Assembly: GCF_009767915.1 (NCBI RefSeq) | Contig: NZ_WSRP01000003.1 | Span: forward strand, 1-64,000 | Direction of reading: 5' to 3' | DNA length: 64,000 nt | Origin: Parasutterella muris | Lineage (GTDB): Bacteria > Pseudomonadota > Gammaproteobacteria > Burkholderiales > Burkholderiaceae_F | In this document: positions 15,961-24,733 of the stretch, one piece after another | Position numbering within the stretch: the first letter of the stretch is position 1 | How the letters are laid out: every line of letters begins with the position of its first letter | The notes under the pieces: model-generated | Database searches by the model: none | The model's input: only the letters and a program-made list of their open reading frames with translations | What the model was told of the DNA's origin: nothing | Made by a program: the position numbers and the translations under genes

Positions 15961-16293
15961 ATGAAATTATCACCCCTATTTATAGGCCTCGCCGCAGCTG
16001 CTCTGTTCTCATTCAGCTTCGCTGAGGCGGCAGGAGTCGCTGAAAAGCACGCGGCGAAGAATATGCCCTGCACGGTCTGCCACCAGGCTCCGACAGGCGG
16101 TCAGGATGTGGAATACACAAAATGCGTTCAGTGCCACAACCCGGATCAGCTGAAAGCGGCAGGCGAAAAGATTAAGCCTAAGTTTGACGGTCTGAATCCG
16201 CATGCACCGCACTTCGAAGATCTGAGCTGCTTGGAGTGCCACAAAGGTCATGCGCCGCAGGAAAACTTCTGCGCCGGCTGCCACGGCAAGTAA
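15961..16293 (+). CDS. Small periplasmic tetraheme cytochrome c
   Basis: A 110-aa exported protein. A signal peptide ends near residue 23, and four CxxCH motifs follow at 37-41 (CTVCH), 55-59 (CVQCH), 90-94 (CLECH) and 104-108 (CAGCH). It corresponds to the tetraheme domain that precedes the flavin domain in Shewanella flavocytochrome c3, here as a separate polypeptide. It probably passes electrons from a membrane quinol dehydrogenase to the flavoproteins encoded upstream. The start at 15961 was chosen because GGAGG lies 5 bases before it; an in-frame ATG at 15949 has no such site. A strong terminator follows. Confidence 0.92.
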   Translation: MKLSPLFIGLAAAALFSFSFAEAAGVAEKHAAKNMPCTVCHQAPTGGQDVEYTKCVQCHNPDQLKAAGEKIKPKFDGLNPHAPHFEDLSCLECHKGHAPQENFCAGCHGK

Positions 16294-16327
16294 TTCGGAT
16301 TTAGTTTTTTGATAGTTCTCCTTGGGT

Positions 16328-16361
16328 CGGCCCGAAACACAAAGTTTCGGGCCGTTTTTTT
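16328..16361 (+). terminator. Rho-independent terminator after the cytochrome gene
   Basis: CGGCCCGAAAC (16328-16338) and GTTTCGGGCCG (16344-16354) form an 11-bp perfect stem with a 5-base loop, followed by seven T. It ends the kinase-regulator-reductase-cytochrome cluster and separates it from the converging LysR gene. Confidence 0.93.
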
Positions 16362-16372
16362 CGGAGAAAAAA

Positions 16373-17329
16373 CTACACAATAAAAGAATATTTTTCCTGC
16401 AGACGACGCTTCTGCTCGCCTTCGATTTCTCTTCGTCTGCGAACATAAAAATCGATAAACATCTGCACGCGGCGAAGTTTAGAGGCGGCAAGCGTTGCGC
16501 CGATATAGTTGTCCAAATTAGGAATGCGCCAGCCGTTAAGCACGGGAACCAGCTTGCCTTCCATAATCTCGTCAAAACAGTGATGCAGCGGCATATCAAG
16601 CACAATGCCGCAGCCTTCCACCGCCGCGGTTTTTGCAAGCAGGATGTTGTTGAACCGAATCATGGATTTCCAGCGGAATGTCTGAACACGGCCGTTCTTC
16701 TCCATCACATCCGAGTGCGGTCGAACGCGGCCCGTGTAGATGACGCCCGAATGATTGACAAGTTCTTCGGGAGAAGTCGGAGAGCCCGCTTCTTTAAGAT
16801 ATTTGGGAGAGGCGCACGGCACAAAAAGCGATCTGGTGACCCAGTTCTCCACAAGATTGGCACTGTTGACCGGACCGTAATAAAGCATGAGATCGGTCTG
16901 ACCGCCCATGAACGCTTTAGGATCATCATCTCCGATCACGTCAAAGGAAACCTGCGGATGGCGCTTTTGGAATTCCGCAATCAAAGGCACAACCTGAGTC
17001 TGCAGAAATCCCGGCATCGCACCAAACCGAATGCCGCCTTTATCTGAGTCCGCGTTTTCTCTCTCGGCTTCCAGCGCCTTTCTGATGTCCGAAATCATCG
17101 GCTCAATCTTTGCGCGAAGCTCCAGAGCGGCCATTGTCGGTTCAAGCTTCCTGCCCTGTCGCTCTAAAAGCCGATGCCCGGTCTCTTCCTCGAGCGAAGA
17201 AATCAATCGCGAAAGACGGCTTCTCTGGATGGAATTCATATCTGCCACCCGTGTGATCGAACCTTCGTCCATAACCTTGAAAACCAGTTCCCAAAGACCG
17301 AGGTGCAGACTTTTCCATTGATTTGAAAG
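16373..17329 (-). CDS. LysR-type transcriptional regulator
   Basis: A 318-aa LysR regulator. The winged helix (about residues 5-65) has SITRVADMNSIQRSRLSRLI and SLEEETGHRLLERQGR, followed by a linker helix and a periplasmic-binding-like effector domain beginning near GGIRFGAMPGFL. The start at 17329 has AAGGA 8 bases upstream; an in-frame ATG at 17383 lacks one. It is transcribed away from the TolC/HlyD/ABC-2 cluster, with 218 bases between start codons, which is the usual position of a LysR regulator of a divergent target operon. The effector is unknown. Confidence 0.88.
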   Translation of the reverse strand, partial: LSNQWKSLHLGLWELVFKVMDEGSITRVADMNSIQRSRLSRLISSLEEETGHRLLERQGRKLEPTMAALELRAKIEPMISDIRKALEAERENADSDKGGIRFGAMPGFLQTQVVPLIAEFQKRHPQVSFDVIGDDDPKAFMGGQTDLMLYYGPVNSANLVENWVTRSLFVPCASPKYLKEAGSPTSPEELVNHSGVIYTGRVRPHSDVMEKNGRVQTFRWKSMIRFNNILLAKTAAVEGCGIVLDMPLHHCFDEIMEGKLVPVLNGWRIPNLDNYIGATLAASKLRRVQMFIDFYVRRRREIEGEQKRRLQEKYSFIV

Positions 17330-17547
17330 CATGAAGAGAATCCTTAATCCACCGATGAGCCTTAATGTGTATTTGGACGGCAAACTAATTTAGCCTGCGA
17401 AGCGCCCGTATCGGACAATTTTAAAACAATTGAATTTAGAATACAGATAGCCTATGGGGCGGAGGAAGCCTTGCTTTTCTCCTCCTTTAAGGTGAAACAT
17501 AAATAACCGGGATGACCTTCATATCCTGACGACAGATACTCATACAA

Positions 17548-18915
17548 ATGTTTAAGACAAAGATCTGCACCTGTCTTCTGCTTGCACTCGCGGCGGCTGA
17601 CTTCGCTTCGGCAGCAATGCCGCTCAGTTTCACAGTCGCAAGAGACTGGCTGTACGAACGCAGCGACAAAATCAAGTCGAGCGAAGCCAATGTTCAGAGT
17701 AAGCAGGAAACTCAGAAATCGCTCGAAATGCTCGGCGGTCCGACAGTAACTGTTCAGGCCTTCCAAATCGCTGGGCAGAAGAAAATCGACATTAACACGC
17801 AAGTCCCTTCACCGATTCCGCTGCCCGGTCTGACATCATTCAATGTCGGCCTTCATGAAAAAATGTCGCTGAACGGTCCAAGAGCGTCTGCGACAGCGAC
17901 TTGGCCGATTTACACGGGCGGTAAGATCTCCGCGGCACAGGAAGCAAGCAAATACGCGGTCGATGAAGCGATGGCTCAGAAACGAGCCGATGTTGAAGAT
18001 TTAGATGCTCAGCTTGCGGGCTACTACTTCGGCACACAGCTTGCGGTTTCCATCGAGAAACTCCAAAAAGACATGCTGGCTCATCAGGATCAGGAACTTG
18101 CGAAAGCCAAAAAGTTTGAAAAACAGGGCATGATCAGCAAGATTGAGCGTATGTCCGTACAGGTTCAGAGAGACAATCGTCATCGCGAATACCTGAAAGC
18201 CAAAGACAACGCTAAAGTCGCCAAACTGCAGCTTGCGAGACTGCTCAGAGATGACGACTTCGGGGATCTCTCAACACCTCTGTTTGTCTTGAACGTTCCG
18301 CTTCAGCCGCTTAAATACTGGGTGGATACAGCTCTTGCGGCCAACCCTCAGATTGCCGTCATTCAGGCCAAAGCCGATCAGGCAAGCGAAGGCGTCAAAG
18401 CTCAGAAAGGCGCATGGCACCCTCAGGTGTTCGCATTTGGCACTTATAACTTCATCAAACACTATCAGACGCTTGTCGAACCGAACTGGATCGCGGGTAT
18501 CGGCGTCAATTTCACGCTTTGGGACGCTAAGGACAGACGAGCGAGCATCCGAAGCGCCGAGGCGACGGTTCGCCAGGCTGAAGCCGGCAAAGCCGAAGCC
18601 ATCAATCAGGTAAGAACCGGTGTTGAAGTCGCATGGCTTAAAACTAAGAACGCGATTGAGCAGTACAAACTCAGCGCTTCAACCGTCAAACTTGCGAGCG
18701 AAAACCTTCGCCTGAAGTCCAAGAGTTTCGGCGAGGGACTTGCGACCGCGCTCGATGTCAACGAAGCGCGCAATCAGCTTCTGCAGGCAGAAGTCGGCCG
18801 ACGTCTCGCCGCCTTTGAATTTGTCTCCAATTACGCCATGCTGCACGCGATCGCGGGACAAATGAGTGAATTTATGAACGCCGTTAACAACCGTCAAGTC
18901 ATTATCGAACAGTAA
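17548..18915 (+). CDS. TolC-family outer-membrane efflux protein
   Basis: A 455-aa exported protein with a signal peptide (MFKTKICTCLLLALAAADFASA) and two repeats of long alpha-helical segments, as in TolC-type outer-membrane channels. TWPIYTGGKISAAQEASKYAVDEA in the first half matches INFTLWDAKDRRASIRSAEATVRQAE in the second, the internal duplication that forms the 12-helix barrel. Three further genes (HlyD-type adaptor and two ABC-2 permeases) follow with gaps of 5 or 6 bases or an overlap, so they form one export operon. No Shine-Dalgarno is obvious before the ATG. Confidence 0.85.
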   Translation: MFKTKICTCLLLALAAADFASAAMPLSFTVARDWLYERSDKIKSSEANVQSKQETQKSLEMLGGPTVTVQAFQIAGQKKIDINTQVPSPIPLPGLTSFNVGLHEKMSLNGPRASATATWPIYTGGKISAAQEASKYAVDEAMAQKRADVEDLDAQLAGYYFGTQLAVSIEKLQKDMLAHQDQELAKAKKFEKQGMISKIERMSVQVQRDNRHREYLKAKDNAKVAKLQLARLLRDDDFGDLSTPLFVLNVPLQPLKYWVDTALAANPQIAVIQAKADQASEGVKAQKGAWHPQVFAFGTYNFIKHYQTLVEPNWIAGIGVNFTLWDAKDRRASIRSAEATVRQAEAGKAEAINQVRTGVEVAWLKTKNAIEQYKLSASTVKLASENLRLKSKSFGEGLATALDVNEARNQLLQAEVGRRLAAFEFVSNYAMLHAIAGQMSEFMNAVNNRQVIIEQ

Positions 18916-18920
18916 TCGTT

Positions 18921-19991
18921 ATGTCAGAGTCCACGAACAAACCCTCTCCCGCTCATAATCAAGCGGCGGCGCAGACGGATCAAAATGCTGATCTCAAAGT
19001 ATCCAATAAGTCAAAGATCGGCATTCTCCTTCTGCTCATTTTGCTTTCCGCACTGATAATTTTCCTGGTGTACGGCGTCTATCGTGCGGCCTTTCCGCCT
19101 CTTCCGCCACTACAAGGACAAATGGAATCAAGAACGGTCACCGTCGCATCAAAAGTTCCCGGACGCGTTGCGAAAGTTCTCGTGAAGGAAGGAGACACTG
19201 TGGCCGCGGGGCAGCCGGTCGCAGAAATGCATCTGCCTGAACTTGAAGCCAAACTTCAGCAGCTCGAAGCTCAGAAACGCGCCGCTCAGGCCAAACAGAG
19301 CCTTGTTGACGAAGGCGCCCGTCCTCAGGAAAAAGAAGCCGCTAAGGCTCAATGGGAAAGAGCTCAGGCCGCGGCCGACTTAGCGCTTAAAACATACAAC
19401 CGAATTTCCGCCCTTTACAAGGACGGTCTGGTGTCCAAACAGAAGTACGACGAAGTTCAAACCAACTGGAAAGCGGCAAGCCAGCAGGCCAATGCCGCCA
19501 AGCAACAGTACGAAATCGCTCTGATCGGTGCAAGAGAACAGGAAAAGTCCGCTGTATCGGATCTGACCGCGGAAGCACAGGCCGGCGTCAAACAAGTTGA
19601 ATCCCTCACCGCTGACAAAACACTTTACGCGCCAATCGGTGCAGAAGTCGATAAGGTCATACTGATCGAAGGCGAAATCGCCGCAGCGGGTTTCCCGGTC
19701 GTGACCCTGGTTGATCTGAACGATCAATGGGCAAGCTTCAACATTCGCGAAGAAAACATGCCCGACATCAAGATCGGCAAGGTCTTTAAAGCGTATGTCC
19801 CTGCGCTTGGCGACGAAAAAATCGACTACGAAATTTATTACATCAGTCCGCGGGCCAATTACGCCACATGGAGAAGCACACGCATGGACTCGGGCTACGA
19901 CATGAAGACTTTTGAAGTCAGAGCCCGCCCTCTTAAAAAAGTCGAGGGACTGCGTCCCGGCATGAGTGTTCTTGTAGACGATTACAAGTAG
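18921..19991 (+). CDS. HlyD-family periplasmic adaptor protein
   Basis: A 356-aa membrane-fusion protein. A charged cytoplasmic tail (residues 1-32) precedes one membrane helix (about 33-56). The lipoyl half-motif SKVPGRVAKVLVKEGDTV, a long Ala/Gln-rich coiled-coil hairpin (about 105-215) and the second lipoyl half TLYAPIGAEVDKVILIEGE follow. The C-terminus has the usual beta-barrel (LRPGMSVLVDD). Such adaptors connect inner-membrane transporters to TolC-type channels. Placement between the TolC gene and two ABC-2 permeases fits this role. Confidence 0.88.
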   Translation: MSESTNKPSPAHNQAAAQTDQNADLKVSNKSKIGILLLLILLSALIIFLVYGVYRAAFPPLPPLQGQMESRTVTVASKVPGRVAKVLVKEGDTVAAGQPVAEMHLPELEAKLQQLEAQKRAAQAKQSLVDEGARPQEKEAAKAQWERAQAAADLALKTYNRISALYKDGLVSKQKYDEVQTNWKAASQQANAAKQQYEIALIGAREQEKSAVSDLTAEAQAGVKQVESLTADKTLYAPIGAEVDKVILIEGEIAAAGFPVVTLVDLNDQWASFNIREENMPDIKIGKVFKAYVPALGDEKIDYEIYYISPRANYATWRSTRMDSGYDMKTFEVRARPLKKVEGLRPGMSVLVDDYK

Positions 19992-19997
19992 ATCATC

Positions 19998-21212
19998 ATG
20001 ATTTCTCCGATTAAATGGTTCGAACTTGTCGCCGCAGTAGCGGCCCGAGAGGTCAGACAGCTCATCAGCAGACCGCAGGAAATTATTTTTTGCGGTTTTA
20101 TGCCGGTCATTTGGGTTCTGATTGTCTGGGGCCTCTTGTACAACGGCGTCATTACCGATGTACCTGTCGCTTATGTCGACCACGACAATACATCGATGAG
20201 CCGTGAAATCGGAAGAGCGCTGGATGCGGACAGAACCATGGGACTCGTCACGTACAACAGCCACGATGAAGCGCTTGCCGCACTGAAGCACGGCTCCGTT
20301 TACGGCATCATTGAAGTCCCTGAGGGCTACATGAAGGAGCAGTACAAAGGGACCGGCTCCTCGCTGTCGGTTTATCTGGATGAAAACCGCTATGCGGTCG
20401 CAGGCACAATCCAAACCTCCATAGCCACGATTATGAGTGCGATGACGCTACAGAATATGGCCAAGGTGACGCTTCTTACGGGAAGCGGCGTAAGCGGCGC
20501 AGAGCGAATTGTTTCGGGTGTTCATTCGGACTTTTACGCGCTCGGCAATATGCAGTTCAGCTTCCTCGCCTTTTTAGGCAGCAACCTGATGCCCGGCGTG
20601 ATTATGCTTGCTGCGGTTCTCTCCTTTGTAACGGCTATCGTTCGGGAAGTCTACCTTTACCGAATCAATGAGTGGATGGATACCGCGCAGCACTATGTGA
20701 CCGCAGCGCTTTGCGGCAAACTCCTGCCCCACTATTTCTTCTATTGTCTGGTCATTCTCGCCTACATCGGATTATTTGCCGGAGTAAGCGGATTTACCGC
20801 GCTGAAAGCCTCAAGTTTATTTATTTGGTTTATCTGCGGTGCGGCCTGTCTGCTGGTTATGCTGACATGCGCCATTCTGATCTGCGGGATTGCTCCGACC
20901 TGGCGTTTTTCGCTGGTGGTGGCTTCCGGCTTTGCCGCACCCGCACTGCCTTTCACCGGCTTTTCGATGCCGCTTGACTCCATGAGCGACATTGCAAGGA
21001 CGTTCTCTAAGTGTCTTCCGCTGACTTGGTTCATCGAAGGTCAGACGCAGCAATGGACTCTCGGTGCAGACATTTGGGATATGGGAACCACGTTCGGTGT
21101 TTTTCTTCTGATGATATTTATTCCTCTGATTCTGGGTATTCCGGTCTTCAGATGGAAATACCGGATATTTGCAAAACGAGAATTAGAGGCGGAGGCCGAT
21201 CATGTCAGCTAA
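19998..21212 (+). CDS. ABC-2 type permease (first of pair)
   Basis: A 404-aa inner-membrane protein of the ABC-2 permease class with the YhgE/YbhS-like layout: one N-terminal helix (about 28-48), a soluble extracytoplasmic domain of about 140 residues, then five helices (about 190-214, 236-262, 272-297, 303-325 and 363-383). Such permeases normally work with an ATP-binding subunit that exports drugs or small molecules. None is encoded in this operon. It overlaps the second permease by 11 bases. The substrate is unknown. Confidence 0.82.
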   Translation: MISPIKWFELVAAVAAREVRQLISRPQEIIFCGFMPVIWVLIVWGLLYNGVITDVPVAYVDHDNTSMSREIGRALDADRTMGLVTYNSHDEALAALKHGSVYGIIEVPEGYMKEQYKGTGSSLSVYLDENRYAVAGTIQTSIATIMSAMTLQNMAKVTLLTGSGVSGAERIVSGVHSDFYALGNMQFSFLAFLGSNLMPGVIMLAAVLSFVTAIVREVYLYRINEWMDTAQHYVTAALCGKLLPHYFFYCLVILAYIGLFAGVSGFTALKASSLFIWFICGAACLLVMLTCAILICGIAPTWRFSLVVASGFAAPALPFTGFSMPLDSMSDIARTFSKCLPLTWFIEGQTQQWTLGADIWDMGTTFGVFLLMIFIPLILGIPVFRWKYRIFAKRELEAEADHVS

Positions 21213-22479
21213 ACATCCAAGCCTCTTTGACAGTTTTCTCTTTACGCTCAGACAGTGCGTCAGTAATTTAGCCTGCGCGCCTTTCTTTTGTTTTGCGATC
21301 TTCTTCTATTCCTTCTATTACTGCTGGCCTTACATGGAGCAGCTCCCCGATCACCTAAACATTGTGGCGGTCGATGAGGACATGACGCCTCTTTCCCGCA
21401 GGCTCATCCAAGAGCTAAAAGCCTCTCCCTCCGTTCATGTGGAGTTTCAGGCTGCCGATCAGAAGGAGGCAGAACGCATTATGCGCCAGGGCGGCGTCAG
21501 TGCGATTCTGATCATTCCTCCGAATTTTGAGCGTAACACAGTCCGCGACATTCCGACAGCACTTGTGCTCGTTTCCAACGGCGCGTTTATCGTCAAAGCC
21601 AGGGTGTCTATGAACGGTGCGGCAGGTCCCCTTCAGGAAGTTGTGACCGGCGCAATAGCCGGGCATCTGCTCGAGCACGGAATACCGCTTGATAAGCTTG
21701 CCCAAGTTAAAAATCGTGCACCGGCGTTTGTTTTCCAACCGATGTTCAATACGGTTAACGGCTATTTGAACTTCACGGTACCGATTGTCTTTGTCATCAT
21801 TATTCAGACCGTCTTTACCGCGGGCATCGGCATGCTGCTCAACGATTGGTTCTGGCGCCGAAAGTACCCTTACGCACTGGCGCTTGCGATGCGAAGCTTC
21901 CCGCATTTTATTGCGATGTATCTGCCTTTCTTTATTCTGGCCTTTCTCTGGACCATGTATATCGAGGGTGCATCATTTGCCTTCCACGGCGTCAACGCGT
22001 TCAGAAACGTGCCGGCAACACTTGCCGTCTCGGCGGTTTTTAGTTTTGCGATTACATCCATGGCGGTCATGATTGCGGCGCTGTGTAAGCGCCTGCGCTA
22101 TATCGTTCAGATTATTGTTCCGACTTCCATTCCCTGCGTATTTTTATCCGGCAATCTTTTCCCCTGGCAGAATTTCCCGGAACCGATTTTGTTATTCAGC
22201 AAGCTGCTGCCTTCAACGCCGGCCGCTGGCGCCATGCTTCGCGCTTCGCAGGCAGGCGCGACAATCTCAGAAGTTGTATTCCCCTACCTCGCCCACTTGC
22301 TGTTACTCGGCATGATATTTTTCACAGCCGCAGTATTGATTCTCAGGCGCTATGCAAACGATGAGCAGTCTCTGGCTCAGATTAAAGATCTGAGAGACGG
22401 AATACAGAATGAGAGGCTTGAGAAAGAGCTGACACCCAAACAGCTTGGAAAAATTCTCGGCCATGTTCCCGACGCCTAA
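21202..22479 (+). CDS. ABC-2 type permease (second of pair)
   Basis: A 425-aa paralogue of the preceding permease. One N-terminal helix (about 25-42) leads into a soluble domain (IVAVDEDMTPLSRRLIQELK onwards), then a run of helices including FTVPIVFVIIIQTVFTAGIGML and a conserved PTSIPCVFLSGNLFPW segment. The charged C-terminal tail of about 45 residues lies in the cytoplasm. The two permeases probably make a heterodimeric channel coupled to the HlyD/TolC partners. The energising ATPase would have to be encoded elsewhere. Confidence 0.8.
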   Translation: MSAKHPSLFDSFLFTLRQCVSNLACAPFFCFAIFFYSFYYCWPYMEQLPDHLNIVAVDEDMTPLSRRLIQELKASPSVHVEFQAADQKEAERIMRQGGVSAILIIPPNFERNTVRDIPTALVLVSNGAFIVKARVSMNGAAGPLQEVVTGAIAGHLLEHGIPLDKLAQVKNRAPAFVFQPMFNTVNGYLNFTVPIVFVIIIQTVFTAGIGMLLNDWFWRRKYPYALALAMRSFPHFIAMYLPFFILAFLWTMYIEGASFAFHGVNAFRNVPATLAVSAVFSFAITSMAVMIAALCKRLRYIVQIIVPTSIPCVFLSGNLFPWQNFPEPILLFSKLLPSTPAAGAMLRASQAGATISEVVFPYLAHLLLLGMIFFTAAVLILRRYANDEQSLAQIKDLRDGIQNERLEKELTPKQLGKILGHVPDA

Positions 22480-22502
22480 AGTATCAGCGAACGCAAAAAG
22501 AC

Positions 22503-22535
22503 CGGCTTTGGTAATCAATGAAACCACCAAAGCCG
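22503..22535 (+). terminator. Hairpin terminating the export operon
   Basis: CGGCTTTGGT (22503-22512) and ACCAAAGCCG (22526-22535) form a perfect 10-bp stem, followed by a pyrimidine-rich stretch (CTCTTCTACTTTTCT) rather than a pure T-run. It is probably the operon terminator. Confidence 0.65.
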
Positions 22536-22597
22536 CTCTTCTACTTTTCTGAAGACCCCTCGGTCAAATCAGATACAAAAAACACTCTCTTCGAGCA

Positions 22598-22777
22598 CTA
22601 GCCCATTTCTAGTCCTAATCCGAGGAGATCGCAAATACCCAAAGCCATTACGACAAACAGAATAAGCAACAGCACGAATGTGACAACCCGCATGCGCTTT
22701 GTGACGACCTGGAAAATAAGCCATGCAAAGCAGCAAAGACACACGACAGCCCACAGGATTGTAAATACGATGTTCAT
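22598..22777 (-). CDS. Small two-helix membrane protein (59 aa), unrecognised
   Basis: A 59-aa frame, MNIVFTILWAVVC..., with a strong Shine-Dalgarno AGGAGG 7 to 8 bases before its ATG. It contains two hydrophobic helices (about residues 3-24 and 31-50) separated by the basic loop VVTKRMRVV, and ends DLLGLGLEMG. This is the pattern of a small inner-membrane protein. The family is not recognised. It converges with the export operon terminator and stands alone. The good ribosome binding site and clean hydrophobic pattern make it more likely than chance to be expressed. Confidence 0.6.
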   Translation of the reverse strand: MNIVFTILWAVVCLCCFAWLIFQVVTKRMRVVTFVLLLILFVVMALGICDLLGLGLEMG

Positions 22778-22968
22778 AACACCCGCCTCCTAAATATCTA
22801 TTGGCTCAGTTTAGTCAGGTCATTAAGAACAGAATCAAATAAATAATCAAATTAAGCACTGACAGAAGAGCCAAATCAAGGTTTCGTCGGTACTAAGGCA
22901 AACTTCTATATCTGTCGTCAACGTTCGACATCTAATTGTTTTGAAAAAATTATTCGAAGATCCGCAGC

Positions 22969-23229
22969 CTATCGTTTTTCAATCAGTTCGTGATTTTCGT
23001 AGTAGAGGACTTTACCTTCGTATTCAGGATGATTCGCAAGAAATCGCTGACAAGGCCTCACCTGACGCGTGACTTCATTAAGAACGCCGACATAGAAGCG
23101 CTTTGCCGACCGAGACTGACGACGTACAGGATCCCATACATTGCGATAGCCATATACGTAACGCTTCGAGCCCCTTTTGTATGTGGAAAGACGATAATGA
23201 TCATCCGGTAATGTTTTTGGACGTGCCAT
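22969..23229 (-). pseudogene. N-terminal fragment of a transposase
   Basis: An 86-residue frame beginning MARPKTLPDDHYRLS and continuing KRGSKRYVYGYRNVWDPVRR. It resembles the N-terminal, DNA-binding segment of large DDE transposases (IS4/IS1634-like) that ends before the catalytic domain. No catalytic DDE region follows on either strand in the neighbouring sequence, so this is a remnant. The ATG at 23229 was chosen over an earlier one at 23274 because it starts at the natural MARPK. The family assignment is from general resemblance and is moderate. Confidence 0.5.
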
Positions 23230-23329
23230 AAGATGATTCCTTTTAGAATGTGTCACTGCGAGGAGGCAGTCCATTTGTATTCTTCGCTCTGATACCCTTA
23301 GGCCTCAATATTTAAATTTCCGAGGCCGC

Positions 23330-23369
23330 AAAAAAATGAGCTTGCCTCCGTCCTGGTGGAAACAAGCTC
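23330..23369 (-). terminator. Rho-independent terminator of the small unknown gene
   Basis: On the minus strand GAGCTTG and CAAGCTC (complement of 23338-23369) form a 7-bp stem followed by a run of seven T (complement of 23330-23336). It terminates leftward transcription from the 96-aa protein gene. Confidence 0.75.
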
Positions 23370-23473
23370 CGGCCTTCTAAATACCTGAGGATATATTTAC
23401 AGAAACGTACGGCCTAAGTACTACACGAGAAACAAATCAAACTCTTTTTGCTTCACGACTGCCTTCTCAATCT

Positions 23474-23764
23474 CTAATTCAATGCCTTTGTTTCTGACGG
23501 TTTCCTGCTCAAACGCTTCTTCTGCTCTTTCTGCCTCTGCTCACTCTCTGTCGTCTTAAACACCAGAGAGACCGCTGCAACCTCAGAGAGCCGAACCATT
23601 AGAAGAGGATCCGAAAATATGAACAATTTCTCTTTTGATGCGCCCTCGCTCAGACGAAACTCATCCAGAAAGCGGCCAAACTCCGATACCACACGATCGC
23701 TCTCACTGCTATTGCAAACGCAGAGCGTCTGGCCGTTTCTCATCAGCAATTTAAGTTCCTGCAT
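23474..23764 (-). CDS. Hypothetical 96-aa protein
   Basis: A 96-aa soluble protein, MQELKLLMRNGQTLCVCNSS..., with a highly charged C-terminus (SEQRQKEQKKRLSRKPSETK). The family is not recognised and there is no signal peptide or membrane helix. Its ATG lies 7 bases after the stop codon of the frameshifted isomerase gene upstream, and an intrinsic terminator follows it, so it is the last gene of that small leftward operon. Codon usage looks normal for the window. Confidence 0.6.
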   Translation of the reverse strand: MQELKLLMRNGQTLCVCNSSESDRVVSEFGRFLDEFRLSEGASKEKLFIFSDPLLMVRLSEVAAVSLVFKTTESEQRQKEQKKRLSRKPSETKALN

Positions 23765-23771
23765 ATGTGAC

Positions 23772-24586
23772 CTACTTTCTAGCAGGAAGAACCGTCTTCG
23801 CTTTTCTCTTCTCGGATGATGCCTGCTCTATTTTTGCTCCGCGGAACAAGCTGTTCAGGTACGCCGCGCTCTTTTGCTGTACCGCTGTCGCCTGAACCTG
23901 AGTCTTTATCTGATCAAGAGGCGGCATCGGCACCACTCGGCTATCCTCCAAGCGGAAAATCTGATACCCATCGGCTGCTTGTACAGCTGACCCTTCTTCA
24001 ATCCTTTAACCGCATTGGCAAAGCCCGGGATATTGACTTTACTTACCGCGGTAAACGGCAAAAGACCTCCGTCAGCGGCGCTCGCCTTATCCAAAGACTT
24101 CTCTTTGGCTAGCTTGTCCATCTTCTCTCCGATCTCGATTAAATACAGAAGGTCCTTAGCTTCCTTTTCCGAGTCCACAAGAATGTAGCGAATCTGCACC
24201 TCATTGGGATTGTGCTGTCGTTTCAGCGCTTCATAAGCCGCTGACAGCTCCTGATCCGTTACCGGATGCTTCGATAAGTAGCTATTCACCAGAGCTTCTC
24301 TATAAATTCGGTTCTTGCTCTCGGCAATCTTTCTCTTAACCAGAGGATCTCGCTCCAGCTTCTGACGCCAAGCCACCTGGCCGATAATCTTCTCCTCCGA
24401 CAGAATCTGTCTTGCCATTGTCAGCTGAGCCTCCTGACCCTTTATACCTTTCTCTTTGGCCAGCAGCTCCATCAGCTCTTTCTGTTCTGCCGCCGATATC
24501 GTCTGACCGTTTATTTTCAGCGCTGTCTGCGCCAACGCCGTTGACATACTCGCTGCGAGTAAACATAACATGACCACTTTTTTCAT
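23772..24586 (-). pseudogene. Exported PpiC-type peptidyl-prolyl isomerase, frameshifted
   Basis: The gene starts at the ATG complementary to 24586 (AAGGA upstream) with a signal peptide MKKVVMLCLLAASMSTALA and reads as a SurA/PpiC-like chaperone. It has an N-terminal helical domain, then a rotamase core with VQIRYILVDSEKEA and GGLLPFTAVSKVNIPGFANAVKGLKKGQ. After LKKGQ (near 24000) the frame runs into unrelated sequence and stops. The expected rotamase ending DGYQIFRLEDSR, then PLDQIKTQVQ, lies in another frame and ends at 23772, exactly before the next gene. The 815-base span is not a multiple of three. A small indel in a formerly intact gene, or a sequence error, explains this. Confidence 0.75.
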
Positions 24587-24683
24587 AATCTTTATTCCTT
24601 TGACAGACAGCATCCTCAGAAGAATGTCAAAGATTCCACCTTAGGGATAGCCGCGAATTTTGTATTGAATTTCCTCTATGGAG

Positions 24684-24717
24684 CGGCGCAGTGCGGATAA
24701 ACTCCGCACTGACGCCG
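24684..24717. repeat. GC-rich hairpin between adhesin and isomerase genes
   Basis: CGGCGCAGTGCGGA (24684-24697) pairs with TCCGCACTGACGCCG (24703-24717) with one bulged base and a 5-base loop. It follows the adhesin stop on the minus strand. No T-tract is present, so it may be a processing or attenuating structure rather than a classic terminator. Confidence 0.5.
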
Positions 24718-24733
24718 TTTCACTTAGTTCTCT

